Assembly: GCF_001267155.1 (NCBI RefSeq)
Contig: NZ_CP012357.1
Coordinates: forward strand, 496,001 to 560,000
Reading direction: 5' to 3'
Source: Spiroplasma litorale
GTDB taxonomy: Bacteria; Bacillota_I; Bacilli_A; Mycoplasmatales; Mycoplasmataceae
Length of the DNA: 64,000 bases
This document shows positions 10,156 through 18,151 of the stretch, in pieces. The position numbers and the translations under genes are program-made. The notes below the pieces were generated by a model. The model ran no database searches. It was not told the DNA's origin and saw only the letters and a list, made by a program, of their open reading frames with translations. Numbering within the stretch: position 1 is the first letter of the stretch; every line of letters starts with the position of its first letter.

Positions 10156-11340
10156 ATGAAAAAGATACTTACATCATTAGCTTCAATGACTTTAACAAGT
10201 TGTTCATTAATATATACTATCTCTTGTGATTCGAATGAAAAAGATAATCAAAATCAAAGCAAACCAGAAACTCCAACAAACCCAGACCCAGAAACTCCAA
10301 CAAACCCAGACCCAGAAACTCCAACAAACCCAGACCCAGAAACTCCAACTTGAAATAATAAAAATCTATTGATTGGATATTGGTATGATTGAGGCGGAAC
10401 ATATCAAGAAAAAGTTAAATTATCAGACATCAATTTAAGTTATGATGTAGTTAATCTGTCTTTCTTATACACCTCTAAATCTTATGAAATGCCAAGTTTT
10501 AGTCCTGTCAACCCAACAGAAGTTAAAGAAGGAGTTAAAAAACTTCATCAAAATAATAAAAAAGTGTTGATATCTATGGGTGGCCAAACTGGAGAAGCAA
10601 TGAGATTTCGAGAAGATCAAAAAGATAATTTAAAAAATACAATTTTAAATGTAATAAAAGAGTATGAATTGGATGGTTTAGATATTGATTGAGAAGGTAG
10701 TTGCCTTGCAGATAGAATTAGTCAAAATGTTACTTCACAAGCACTTATTGAAATTAAAGAACAATGAAAAAAAGAAAATAAAGAGTTTTTTATTACCATG
10801 GCTCCAGAATTGCCTTATTTAAAAACATCTACTGAAAACTCTGGAGGAAGTTATATACCATTTTTCAAAAAATTAGATGGTTATTATAATTGGATTAATC
10901 CTCAATTTTATAACGGTTGAGCATTTGGTCCTTATGTTGAACAAGAAGAAGCTAGTGAACTTGGACTTGGTTATGGCTCAGTTATAACAAATGATGATAA
11001 AGAAAAAAGAGCAGAATTTTATTATCTTATGACTAAATACCTTACTATAAAACATAGCAATTTAAATGGTTTTTATTTGATTGATCCAAATAAATTTGTT
11101 TTAGGAGCTTCAACGAACGAACCAGCTGGTAGAGGAGCTGCTAATGAAATTGCAATTAAGCGTACATATGAACTTCTTAAAAAAAATAATATAAAAATAA
11201 GAGGTCTTATGACTTGAGCTTTAAATTATGATGCTTATGAAGGTGAAATTGATTCAACTTTAAATGGCAAAGAATACTTTAAAAAATGAAGTTTTGCGAA
11301 TTGATATCTACAAACTTTTGCAAATCAAAATATTAAATAA
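10156..11340 (+). CDS. GH18 glycosidase (chitinase-like) lipoprotein
   Basis: 394 aa. The N-terminus looks like a lipoprotein signal (MKKILTSLASMTL, Cys in TISC at about residue 24). A linker follows with PETPTNPD repeated three times plus a partial copy (residues about 38-65). The rest is a GH18 barrel: LLIGYWYDWGG (first strand), KVLISMGG, the catalytic box DGLDIDWEG (D173, D176, D178, E180) and MTWALNYD near the end. All catalytic acids are present. GH18 enzymes hydrolyse GlcNAc-beta-1,4-GlcNAc bonds in chitin or glycans by substrate-assisted catalysis; here it would act outside the cell, tethered by lipid. Endoglycosidase activity cannot be excluded. Its own terminator-like hairpin follows, and the previous gene has a strong one, so it is probably transcribed alone. 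Confidence 0.92.
10267..10350 (+). repeat. 24-bp tandem repeat in the GH18 linker
   Basis: Three identical 24-base units (10267-10290, 10291-10314, 10315-10338) and a 12-base partial copy. Each encodes ETPTNPDP. The copies are perfect, suggesting recent slippage; the length is a multiple of 3, so copy-number change keeps the frame. Confidence 0.97.
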
Positions 11341-11413
11341 TCAAATTTAATATATATTAATTATATTTTCATTTCATAAGTTTTAACTTTTTTAAACAAA
11401 TTCTTACTTATCT

Positions 11414-11440
11414 AAAAACTATTTTGTTTAGTTTTATTTT
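11414..11440 (+). terminator. Terminator-like hairpin after the GH18 gene
   Basis: AAAACTA (11415-11421) pairs with TAGTTTT (11429-11435) over a 7-base loop, followed by ATTTTTT. Short A/T-rich stem; moderate call. Confidence 0.5.
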
Positions 11441-11486
11441 TTAAATTAGATTAAATAATTGTATAATTTAAAAAAATAGGAGTAAT

Positions 11487-13052
11487 ATGTTTAAAATTAG
11501 AATTAATATTATAATTTATATTATTTTTGCTTTTTTGCATATCTTATCATATGCGTTAATAATTTATAGTGAGCAAAAAATAATTGATAATGCACAAAGT
11601 AAAAACTGAAATATTTTTTTACTTTTTTGTATTTTATTAATTACATTTATGCTAGTTGCAAGAGTTTTTAATTTATTAAGTAATTTAATCAAAGCCAAAT
11701 TTATACAACTTTATAAAAATAAACTAAGGGAGTTTATTTCTTTAAAAATAATAGATGATTACAAAAAAGATAAAAATTTCGAAATCCCTATATCATGATA
11801 TAGCTTAGATGTTGAACAAATAGAACACTCATATTTAAAAGAATTACTAGGCTTTTTGTTTAATTTAATTGGTGTTATCATAGGAATAGTATTTCTTGGA
11901 CTGTATAATTATAAATTGTTGCTAATAACTATCTTAATTACATTTATAATAATAGTTACATCTATTTTATTTCAAAAAAAAATAAACAAATTAACATTAG
12001 AAGTAAGTGAACAGAATAATAAATTTCTTAGTATTGTGAAAGATATTTGTTCTGGTTTTTCTATATTTTGACAAAACTTGATTCTGTTAAAATTTATTCA
12101 CAATATTAATAGTGAAAGTAAAAAAGTTGAAAATAAAATCAAAAGAAATTACTATATTCAATCCATTCAATCAGAGTCAATTTATACTATTTCAACAACG
12201 GCATCAATTTTAATTTTTATATTTTGTGGATATTTATTATATAAAAATGAAATTAGTGTTGGATCTGTTATTGCAATTACTCAGCTATCAGCAACTTTTA
12301 CTTTTGATTCACAAGCGGCTTTCAGAGGTTTTTTTAAAATGATTTCTGGTAAAAAAATTGTAAATAAGTATTATATGTACAAAAATAATGAAGTTAAAAT
12401 TAATTATAATATAGATAAAACTTTTGAATTCAAAAGTTTAGAAACAAAAAACTTAGAAATAAAATATAATAATATTAATATTTTAAAAAATATTAATTTG
12501 CATATAGAAAAAAAACAAAAAATTTTAATTATAGGAGAAAGTGGTTCAGGTAAAACTAGTTTTATAAAAGTATTTTTAAAAATAATAAATAATTATTCAG
12601 GAGAAGTTTTAATAAATGATTTAAATTTAAAAGAAATTGGTGAAAATGAATTGTTTAAAGTGTTTTATTATCATGAACAATTTCCTCATTATTTTAATGA
12701 TACATTAAAAAATAATCTGACTTTATGAAATGAAAATATAGATAATAAAAAAATAAATAAAGTATTAAAAGATCTTAATTTAAATATAAAAAATGAAAAT
12801 CTAGACAGTTTTAATGAAGTACAATATTCAGGAGGAGAAAAACAACGCTTATTAATTGCAAGAGCTGTATTGTCTGATAAGGAATTTATGATATTTGATG
12901 AACCAACAAGTTCTCTTGATGAAAATAATGCAAATATAGTTTTAAATTACTTAGTTAAATTAAATAAAACTGTAATCATAATATCTCATAAATATGATAA
13001 AGAAATAATCAAATATTTTGATAAAGTAGTTAATTTGAATGAATATAAATAA
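11487..13052 (+). CDS. ABC exporter (membrane + ATPase domains in one chain)
   Basis: 521 aa. The membrane domain covers about 310 residues; the ATPase shows Walker A GESGSGKTS, signature YSGGEKQR, Walker B MIFDEPTSSLD and the switch IISHK. It is shorter and more diverged than the 748-4432 pair and has no partner, so it probably works as a homodimer. The small size and single-gene setting next to lipoproteins fit peptide or lipid exporters, but the substrate is unknown. ATG 11487 follows AATAGGAGTAAT. A -10-like TATAAT at 11462-11467 lies just upstream. The gene is extremely AT-rich. Confidence 0.9.
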
Positions 13053-13379
13053 AAACCCATTTTTTATTAAAATTTTTAAGTTATCTAATTAATTTAACTA
13101 TAAATATATAAATATGAAAAAAAATAACCTAATTTGACCAATGTATATATTTATATTTATTTATAAAAGTTAGATATAAACATAAGAATTTATAATAAAA
13201 GAAGAAAAAAATATATTTTTAAAATATTTAAATTATATAAAATGTTACTCTAATCATGTATCAAACATATTAATTTTAAAAGCAGAATAAAATTTTAAAT
13301 TTCTAAAAAAGATAATTGTTAATGCAAAAATAGAAAAAAAATATTATCTTATTTCAATATAAGTAAAGAGGAAAAAATA
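13053..13379. other. AT-rich intergenic stretch, no supported gene
   Basis: About 327 bases of almost pure A/T. The only item seen is a 19-codon frame at 13114-13173 beginning MKKNNLIWPMY, with no clear ribosome site; it could be the remnant of a membrane protein. I would not annotate it as a gene. Confidence 0.5.
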
Positions 13380-14132
13380 TTGAAAAAATTAATTACTATA
13401 TTATCAACAATAGGTTTGACCAGCACATTAACAACAAATATTATTAGCTGTGGGACTGATAGTAATAACACTATAAATGGAGAAGAAAATATTGGAGGTA
13501 GTACAACACCACCGGGTGGAGGAGAACAAATTCCACCATCTCCATAAGAAAACTCTAAGTTTAGTAAACCAGTAAAAATTGGGGAATGTGAAATTGAAGA
13601 TTTTGATGTATTTGCAAATAATGAAAAGGATTGAAATACTATCAATAATACTTATACTAAAGAAATTGAAAATATTAATAAAATAATAAGTGATGCTCAA
13701 AAAATGATTGATAGTGGGGATGAAGAAATCAAGAATCAAGGCGAACAAACAAAAGTTTTTGCTGAAGTTTTTTTAACTTTTGATAAAATTACTCAAAGAC
13801 AAGCTGAATATTATTTACGATTATATAGTTATAATGTAAAAGTAAATTATGAAAGTGATGAAAAATTTATTGAAAGTATTATGGATATTAATAATATTAC
13901 AGTAGTTGATTTTATAGCTAATTATACTTCTATGCTTTCGAGAGATTTTAGTTACACTTCTCCAATTTCTAGGTTTTGATTTGATTGAGTAATAAAAGGA
14001 AAAGTTAAAATTACTGAAAAAACAAAAAATCAAATTGATTATTTATGAACAAAATTATTTTTACATAAAGAACAAAAATTTGCTAAATTAACTGAAATAT
14101 TAAAGAAAAAAGTCGAAGAAAATAAGATATAA
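13380..14132 (+). pseudogene. Lipoprotein gene interrupted by an in-frame UAA
   Basis: TTG 13380, 8 bases after AGAGG, begins a lipoprotein signal (KKLITILSTIGLTSTL, lipobox IISC) and a Gly/Pro-rich linker (STTPPGGGEQIPPSP). UAA 13545-13547 then stops the frame after 55 codons. The same frame continues open for another 194 codons to UAA 14130-14132, encoding a hydrophilic domain with several UGA-Trp. No start with a ribosome site lies after the UAA, so one original gene with a nonsense mutation is the simplest reading. If translated only to the UAA, the product would be a 55-residue lipopeptide. The domain is not recognised. Confidence 0.7.
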
Positions 14133-14485
14133 TCTTTATTCATATAATAAAATTTGATTATATAAATGTGCAAGTTTAATACTTGGTTTGATAATAGCGA
14201 CTGTTTGAGATATCTGGTCCAAATAATTATATTTATGTGGCTAATATACTATCAATAGTTGTAGGTTTGTTTTTTGCAAAAGCGAAAAAATAAGGTATAA
14301 AACCTATTTTTTTAATGGTTTACATTCTAAAAATTTAAGGTTTTGACACGAAAATTATAAAAGACATGTAAAATTTTATATTTAATTAATTTTATAAGTA
14401 GCACATTGAAACTAACAAAAAAAATGTTACCAAAGAAAATAAAATTCTTAAAAGAAAAAATAAAGTGGATAAATAATAAAAATAG
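14133..14485 (+). other. Decayed region left of the IS element
   Basis: This holds gene remnants but no intact gene. Bases about 14131-14207 and 14207-14293 encode, in two frames, a small hydrophobic protein (LYKCASLILGLIIATVWDI, then PNNYIYVANILSIVVGLFFA), joined by a one-base frameshift near TCTGGTCC. A short terminator-like hairpin follows at about 14289-14313. A lysine-rich frame starting MLPKKIKFLKEKIKW at 14424 runs into the left inverted repeat of the IS and ends there, so it may have been cut by the insertion. Confidence 0.5.
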
Positions 14486-15856
14486 ACAACCCTAAAGAGA
14501 CCAAATTATTTAAAATTTTTTTAAATAATTGTTTCTACAGAAAGGGTGTTTTTTTATGCCGAAAATAATAGACAAAAAGATAAAATTATTAGCAATTAAG
14601 AAATTTCTTGCTGGTGAAAAAGCTTCTAAAATTGCCGAAGAATTAAATTTAAAAAGTGGGCAACCACAAATAAAACAATGAGTAAAAAGATATAATATTA
14701 ATGAACTAGAAAGCGAATTAGATTATTCGCCTTGTGAGGTTAATATTTATATAAAAAAAGACATTGAAAACAAGATTCTTAAAGAAGAAAATAAAAAGTT
14801 GGAAAAAGAATTAAGTAAACTTAAAAAAGAAAAACTAAAAGATAAGGCTAAAATAAATTTTTTGGAAAAGCGCATGCCTTCTTGCATGAATTTATCGAAG
14901 ACTCAAATGAAGATAGAAACAAGTAAGAAGGTTTGAAAAAATAACACCTATAACATAATTTATTTTGATGATTCTACTGAATTAAGCATAAAAGATAAAT
15001 GCAAAGCTTTATTTGTTAATTTTGCTAACTATGCAAAATGAAAAAATAAAAATCAAAAAGAACTATCTGAAAATAAAAAAGTAGAATTAAAAAGAAAATA
15101 TAACAATAAAGCGATAGACTTAATAAACAAGTTTTCAAAAAAGAATGGATCTTCTGGTTCAAGAAATGTAAGTTCTTGAATTAGAGATGTTTTTAATATT
15201 AATATTAGTTACAAAATAATAAATGAATTAAGAAAAAATAAGTTAGTTGATCTAGTTAAAATTAAAAGAGATTCTAAAAGAACCACTCACCAAAGAGGAA
15301 ACATTGTACCAGACTTAATTAAAAAAGATTTTAGCACACAATATAACTTTCAAAAAATTTGAATTGATGGTTCTTACTTAGACCTTATAATTAAAGGAAA
15401 AAAAGTTAAAATATTAGGAGAGTTTGCCTACAATTGATTTAACAGGGAAATGATTGCTTATAATTTTGATTTAACTAAAAATTCAGAAATTGTTAAATAA
15501 ACTATTTGCGAAGTAATAGAAGTTATTAATAAACATAAGGTTAGCCATTCAATAATTCAAACTGATAGAGGAACCGCAAATACATCTTATGCTGTTAAAA
15601 ATGTTATTGATTTATATCCGAATGTTGTTTTATCAATGTCTGAGTCAGGATTTAAACATAATGCACCAACAGAATCTTTGAATGGTTGATATAAAGAATG
15701 TTTTTTTGCACAATACGGTAATGAATTTAAAAATTTTCAAGAATTCAAATTATTATTCGATCAATTTATAATTAAAAGAAATAACTTGCAAAATTACTTA
15801 TATAATAAAAAAAGAAACCAAATATTATAAAATATTTCTGGTCTCTTTAGGGTTGT
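14486..15856 (+). mobile_element. IS3-family-like insertion sequence
   Basis: Terminal inverted repeats are perfect over 18 bases: ACAACCCTAAAGAGACCA (14486-14503) and its reverse complement (15839-15856). Length 1371 bp with one DDE transposase frame. A possible 3-bp ATA target duplication (14482-14484 and 15857-15859) fits only if one extra G belongs to the left end, so it is doubtful. An 11-bp hairpin (14504-14514 with 14520-14530) just inside the left end may block incoming transcription. The transposase carries a stop codon, so this copy is probably immobile on its own. Confidence 0.88.
14556..15830 (+). pseudogene. IS3-type transposase with in-frame UAA
   Basis: The frame from ATG 14556 (AAAGGG at 14541-14546) to UAA 15828-15830 would give about 424 aa but is cut by UAA 15498-15500. 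Order: helix-turn-helix (residues 1-50), Lys/Glu-rich coiled coil (about 75-108), then the integrase core. Catalytic residues are D in WIDGSY, D in QTDRGTANTS and E in APTESLNGWYK. The second D and E are separated by exactly 35 residues and a Lys follows E by seven, the IS3/integrase signature; 65 positions separate the two Asp. The UAA lies between the two Asp, where CAA (Gln) may have stood. No -1 frameshift between an orfA and an orfB is needed here: both parts are in one frame. Confidence 0.85.
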
Positions 15857-15929
15857 ATATTCTATATTTTAAAAAGTATGTTTTTAAGCATATTTTTTTT
15901 ATTATAATTTAAGAAAAGAAGATGTTGAG

Positions 15930-16491
15930 ATGAGTATATTTGGAGCAGTTGGTTGATTATTAGGAATCCCACCAGCAAAAGATAGGGAAGCTAGAAAAAA
16001 ATGAAATAGGGAATATGAAACTGTAAAAAGAAAAAAAGAGATAAATATGAAGAATATTTTAAAACTAATTTTTATGATCCAAATGATTTATATAATAAAG
16101 GTTTGGCAGGCACAACAGTCTTTGGTTTATTAGAAAGTTCCCCCCTGAATTTGTTTATGAAAACAGTCCTTATTTAGATAAAGTAATCGATAAATATATT
16201 GCAGACTATATAAAAGAGTATAAATCAGTTGAAAATGATGAAAAAAGTAGACTTTTAGTAGATATGAAACACGTTTATGATAAAAATAGTATTTGAAAAA
16301 GAAAAAAAACAGTTAGTGATTTAGAAAAAGTGATTGAGGAAATTGAAAAAGAAGAAAATAATAAATTAAATTATATTAATTTTAGCAATAATAAGGATCT
16401 TGATAAGGAAATAGAGATTTTAAAGCTTCAAAAAGAGATATTGGAATTAAAAGCTAAATTAGGAGAAAAGGATAAGGAAAGCGAAAATTAG
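15930..16491 (+). pseudogene. Frameshifted gene, unknown function
   Basis: ATG 15930 begins MSIFGAVGWLLGIPPAKDRE. The frame shifts in the A-rich run at 16025-16040 and again in the C-run at 16140-16145; joining the three frames gives about 185 residues ending at UAG 16489-16491. The C-terminal third is strongly charged and likely coiled coil (about KEIEILKLQKEILELKAKL). Both shifts lie in homopolymer runs. I do not recognise the family; the position beside an IS suggests mobile-element cargo or a remnant of integrated viral DNA, which is a guess. Confidence 0.6.
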
Positions 16492-16541
16492 TCTCATATT
16501 TTTAAAACAATAATAAGAGTTGTGTTATTATATTAATAAGC

Positions 16542-16576
16542 AAATAGATTGCTAGCAACACTAGCAATCTATTTTT
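16542..16576 (+). terminator. Strong terminator
   Basis: AAATAGATTGCTAG (16542-16555), loop CAACA, CTAGCAATCTATTT (16561-16574). A second, imperfect copy of the arm (CTATTGCTAG, then TATTTGCT) lies downstream near 16599-16618, so a larger nested fold is possible. Confidence 0.85.
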
Positions 16577-16655
16577 AATTTAGAATCATGAACTATCTAT
16601 TGCTAGTTTTTTATTTGCTCAGATAATTTCCCTATGAAAAATAGGAGGTAAATAA

Positions 16656-17079
16656 ATGAAAAAATTATTAATTTTTTTAACTTTAATTAATTTAAATAGG
16701 TTATTTGTTATTAATAAAAAATATTTTAAATTGGGTAATGATATTATTAATATGAATTATAATAAAATAATTGACGACTATAATCCAACTTTTCCTGATA
16801 TTGAAAGAAATACATCACAAAAAGATTTAAGTTATAAATATAATAAATTTCAACATGTAATAATAAAGTTATGATAAAGGTGAAAATTGGAAGGAAAATT
16901 TGAATAATTCGATAACTCTTTTTAATATTACTGATTATGCAAAAAATAATGAAGAGTTTGTTAAAAACTATAAAAATTTAACTATTAATGTTGAATTTAG
17001 TAGGTATTTCCATTATTGATGAAGAGGTTATGAACAATCTAATTCTACTCCAAGTTTAAATTTAGGTGGTAAAACTTAA
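16656..17079 (+). pseudogene. Frameshifted small secreted-type protein, unknown
   Basis: ATG 16656 follows AGGAGG and starts MKKLLIFLTLI, like a signal peptide but without a lipobox Cys. The first frame ends after about 73 codons (UGA then UAA at 16872-16877). A one-base shift near 16868-16872 opens a second frame (YDKGENWKENLNNSIT to LNLGGKT) ending at UAA 17077-17079. Joined length is about 140 residues. The ribosome site partly overlaps a CCTAT/ATAGG hairpin (16631-16645). Family not recognised. Confidence 0.55.
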
Positions 17080-17121
17080 TTTTATTTTTATATCTAATCA
17101 AAAATAGTAGATTATTTATTA

Positions 17122-17141
17122 TTAATACGACCACGTATTAA
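17122..17141. other. 8-bp hairpin without a U-tract
   Basis: TTAATACG (17122-17129), loop ACCA, CGTATTAA (17134-17141). It lies 7 bases before the -35 box at 17148. It could be an operator or a weak terminator; no T-run follows. Confidence 0.35.
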
Positions 17142-17147
17142 AAATAT

Positions 17148-17176
17148 TTGCATAATTAATATTATTTGTTTATAAT
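17148..17176 (+). promoter_or_regulatory. Promoter of 17220-18008
   Basis: TTGCAT (17148-17153), exactly 17 bases, TATAAT (17171-17176). Good sigma-70-type match; the gene starts 44 bases downstream with GGAG before ATG. Confidence 0.75.
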
Positions 17177-17219
17177 TTAAGTATTAGATTATATATAAAT
17201 GAAGTAATTTGGAGAAAGC

Positions 17220-18008
17220 ATGGAAAAGATAACTATAACCAAAAAATCACTTATAAATTATATTATTCTTGCTTTTTTTGGTTTGGCCTTTTTTGTTACT
17301 TCTTTAGTTGACCCTTTAAATAATGAAGAACTATATAAACGAATAACTATAATAAAGATAATCTTTGGTATTTTTATAGTTTTATGAATACTTGTGAAAT
17401 TTTATTTGGAAATGTCAAGATTAATTAAAAGATTCAGAGTTAGTTATGGAATGGTTAAGAGTTATGATTGGTTTTTAAGATTTGAAAATCTATGAACTTT
17501 TACAAAAACAATACTTTTAATAACTCCTTTTTTGACTTTAAATATATATTGATTATTGACAGTTTCTAACACCATTGAGGATTTTGAAGTATTTTCACTT
17601 GAATTAGCTAATAATTTATCTAATAAATATCTAAATAAATTTAGTTTTGTAATTGATCAGAAAATATTTTTAATTGGTGCAACATTTATGTGAGCTATAT
17701 TTTCTTCATTGTTTTTTGCTACCTTATTTTATATTGGATATAAAATTGCTATGGTTCGTTTTACAAATAGATTAAGAAAAAACATTGAAAAAATATCAAG
17801 TAATTGTAAAAAAACAGAAGAATGCAGTAAATTGCTAGGTGTTAATGAAAAAGAAATTAATGAAGAAATTGAAAATAGAGAAAAAACAACTATGACAACA
17901 AGAGAGTATAGAGTTTTTACTGTTGTAAAATACAAATTTTCTGAAATGTGAAAAGATGTTAAAAAAGGAACCTGACCACCACGAAGTAATTATTTCGGGG
18001 AATATTAA
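17220..18008 (+). CDS. Four-helix membrane protein with T-x-P-P tail
   Basis: 262 aa. Hydrophobic helices lie at about residues 14-31, 41-62, 97-116 and 140-166, in two hairpins. They are followed by a charged, partly helical cytoplasmic region of about 85 residues and a tail reading KKGTWPPRSNYFGEY. The layout and tail match the broken gene at 7405-8115, so I treat the two as paralogues of an unnamed family. ATG 17220 has TTTGGAGAAAG before it and a good promoter at 17148. Function unknown. Two hairpins follow the stop. Confidence 0.8.
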
Positions 18009-18017
18009 TTTAATTTT

Positions 18018-18054
18018 ACAAGTGTTATGACTTTATTTTTTTCATAACATTTGT
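18018..18054. other. 13-bp hairpin downstream of 17220-18008
   Basis: ACAAGTGTTATGA (18018-18030) pairs with TCATAACATTTGT (18042-18054) with one G-T pair. It could act as a terminator or 3'-end stabiliser. No T-run follows directly. Confidence 0.5.
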
Positions 18055-18087
18055 TGTGAAAAAAATACTTATATTATCCATAATATA

Positions 18088-18110
18088 AAAGAGTTTATAA
18101 CTCTTTTTTT
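18088..18110 (+). terminator. Terminator before valS
   Basis: AAAGAGTT (18088-18095), loop TAT, AACTCTTT (18099-18106), continuing T-run. A TATAAT box at 18122-18127 follows and probably belongs to valS. Confidence 0.8.
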
Positions 18111-18151
18111 TATTTAATTGGTATAATTAACCTAGTATTAAAGAGGGGCAT

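Noticed and set aside
10267-10350. Possible CRISPR-like array because of the regular 24-bp units
   Set aside because: Units are contiguous with no spacers, and lie in frame in a coding region. No cas genes are present.
10217-10402. A leftward frame of about 61 codons rich in Leu-Gly-Phe repeats
   Set aside because: It is the antisense shadow of the 24-bp repeat in the GH18 gene; it has no ribosome site, and the sense strand has the catalytic domain.
13114-13173. A 19-codon frame MKKNNLIWPMY... in the 327-base gap
   Set aside because: No ribosome site and no similar gene nearby; mentioned only as a possible remnant.
14556-15830. IS30-type transposase of spiroplasma filamentous viruses
   Set aside because: D-x35-E with Lys seven residues after E and an N-terminal helix-turn-helix plus coiled coil fit IS3 better; the long inverted repeats also do not settle for a viral origin.
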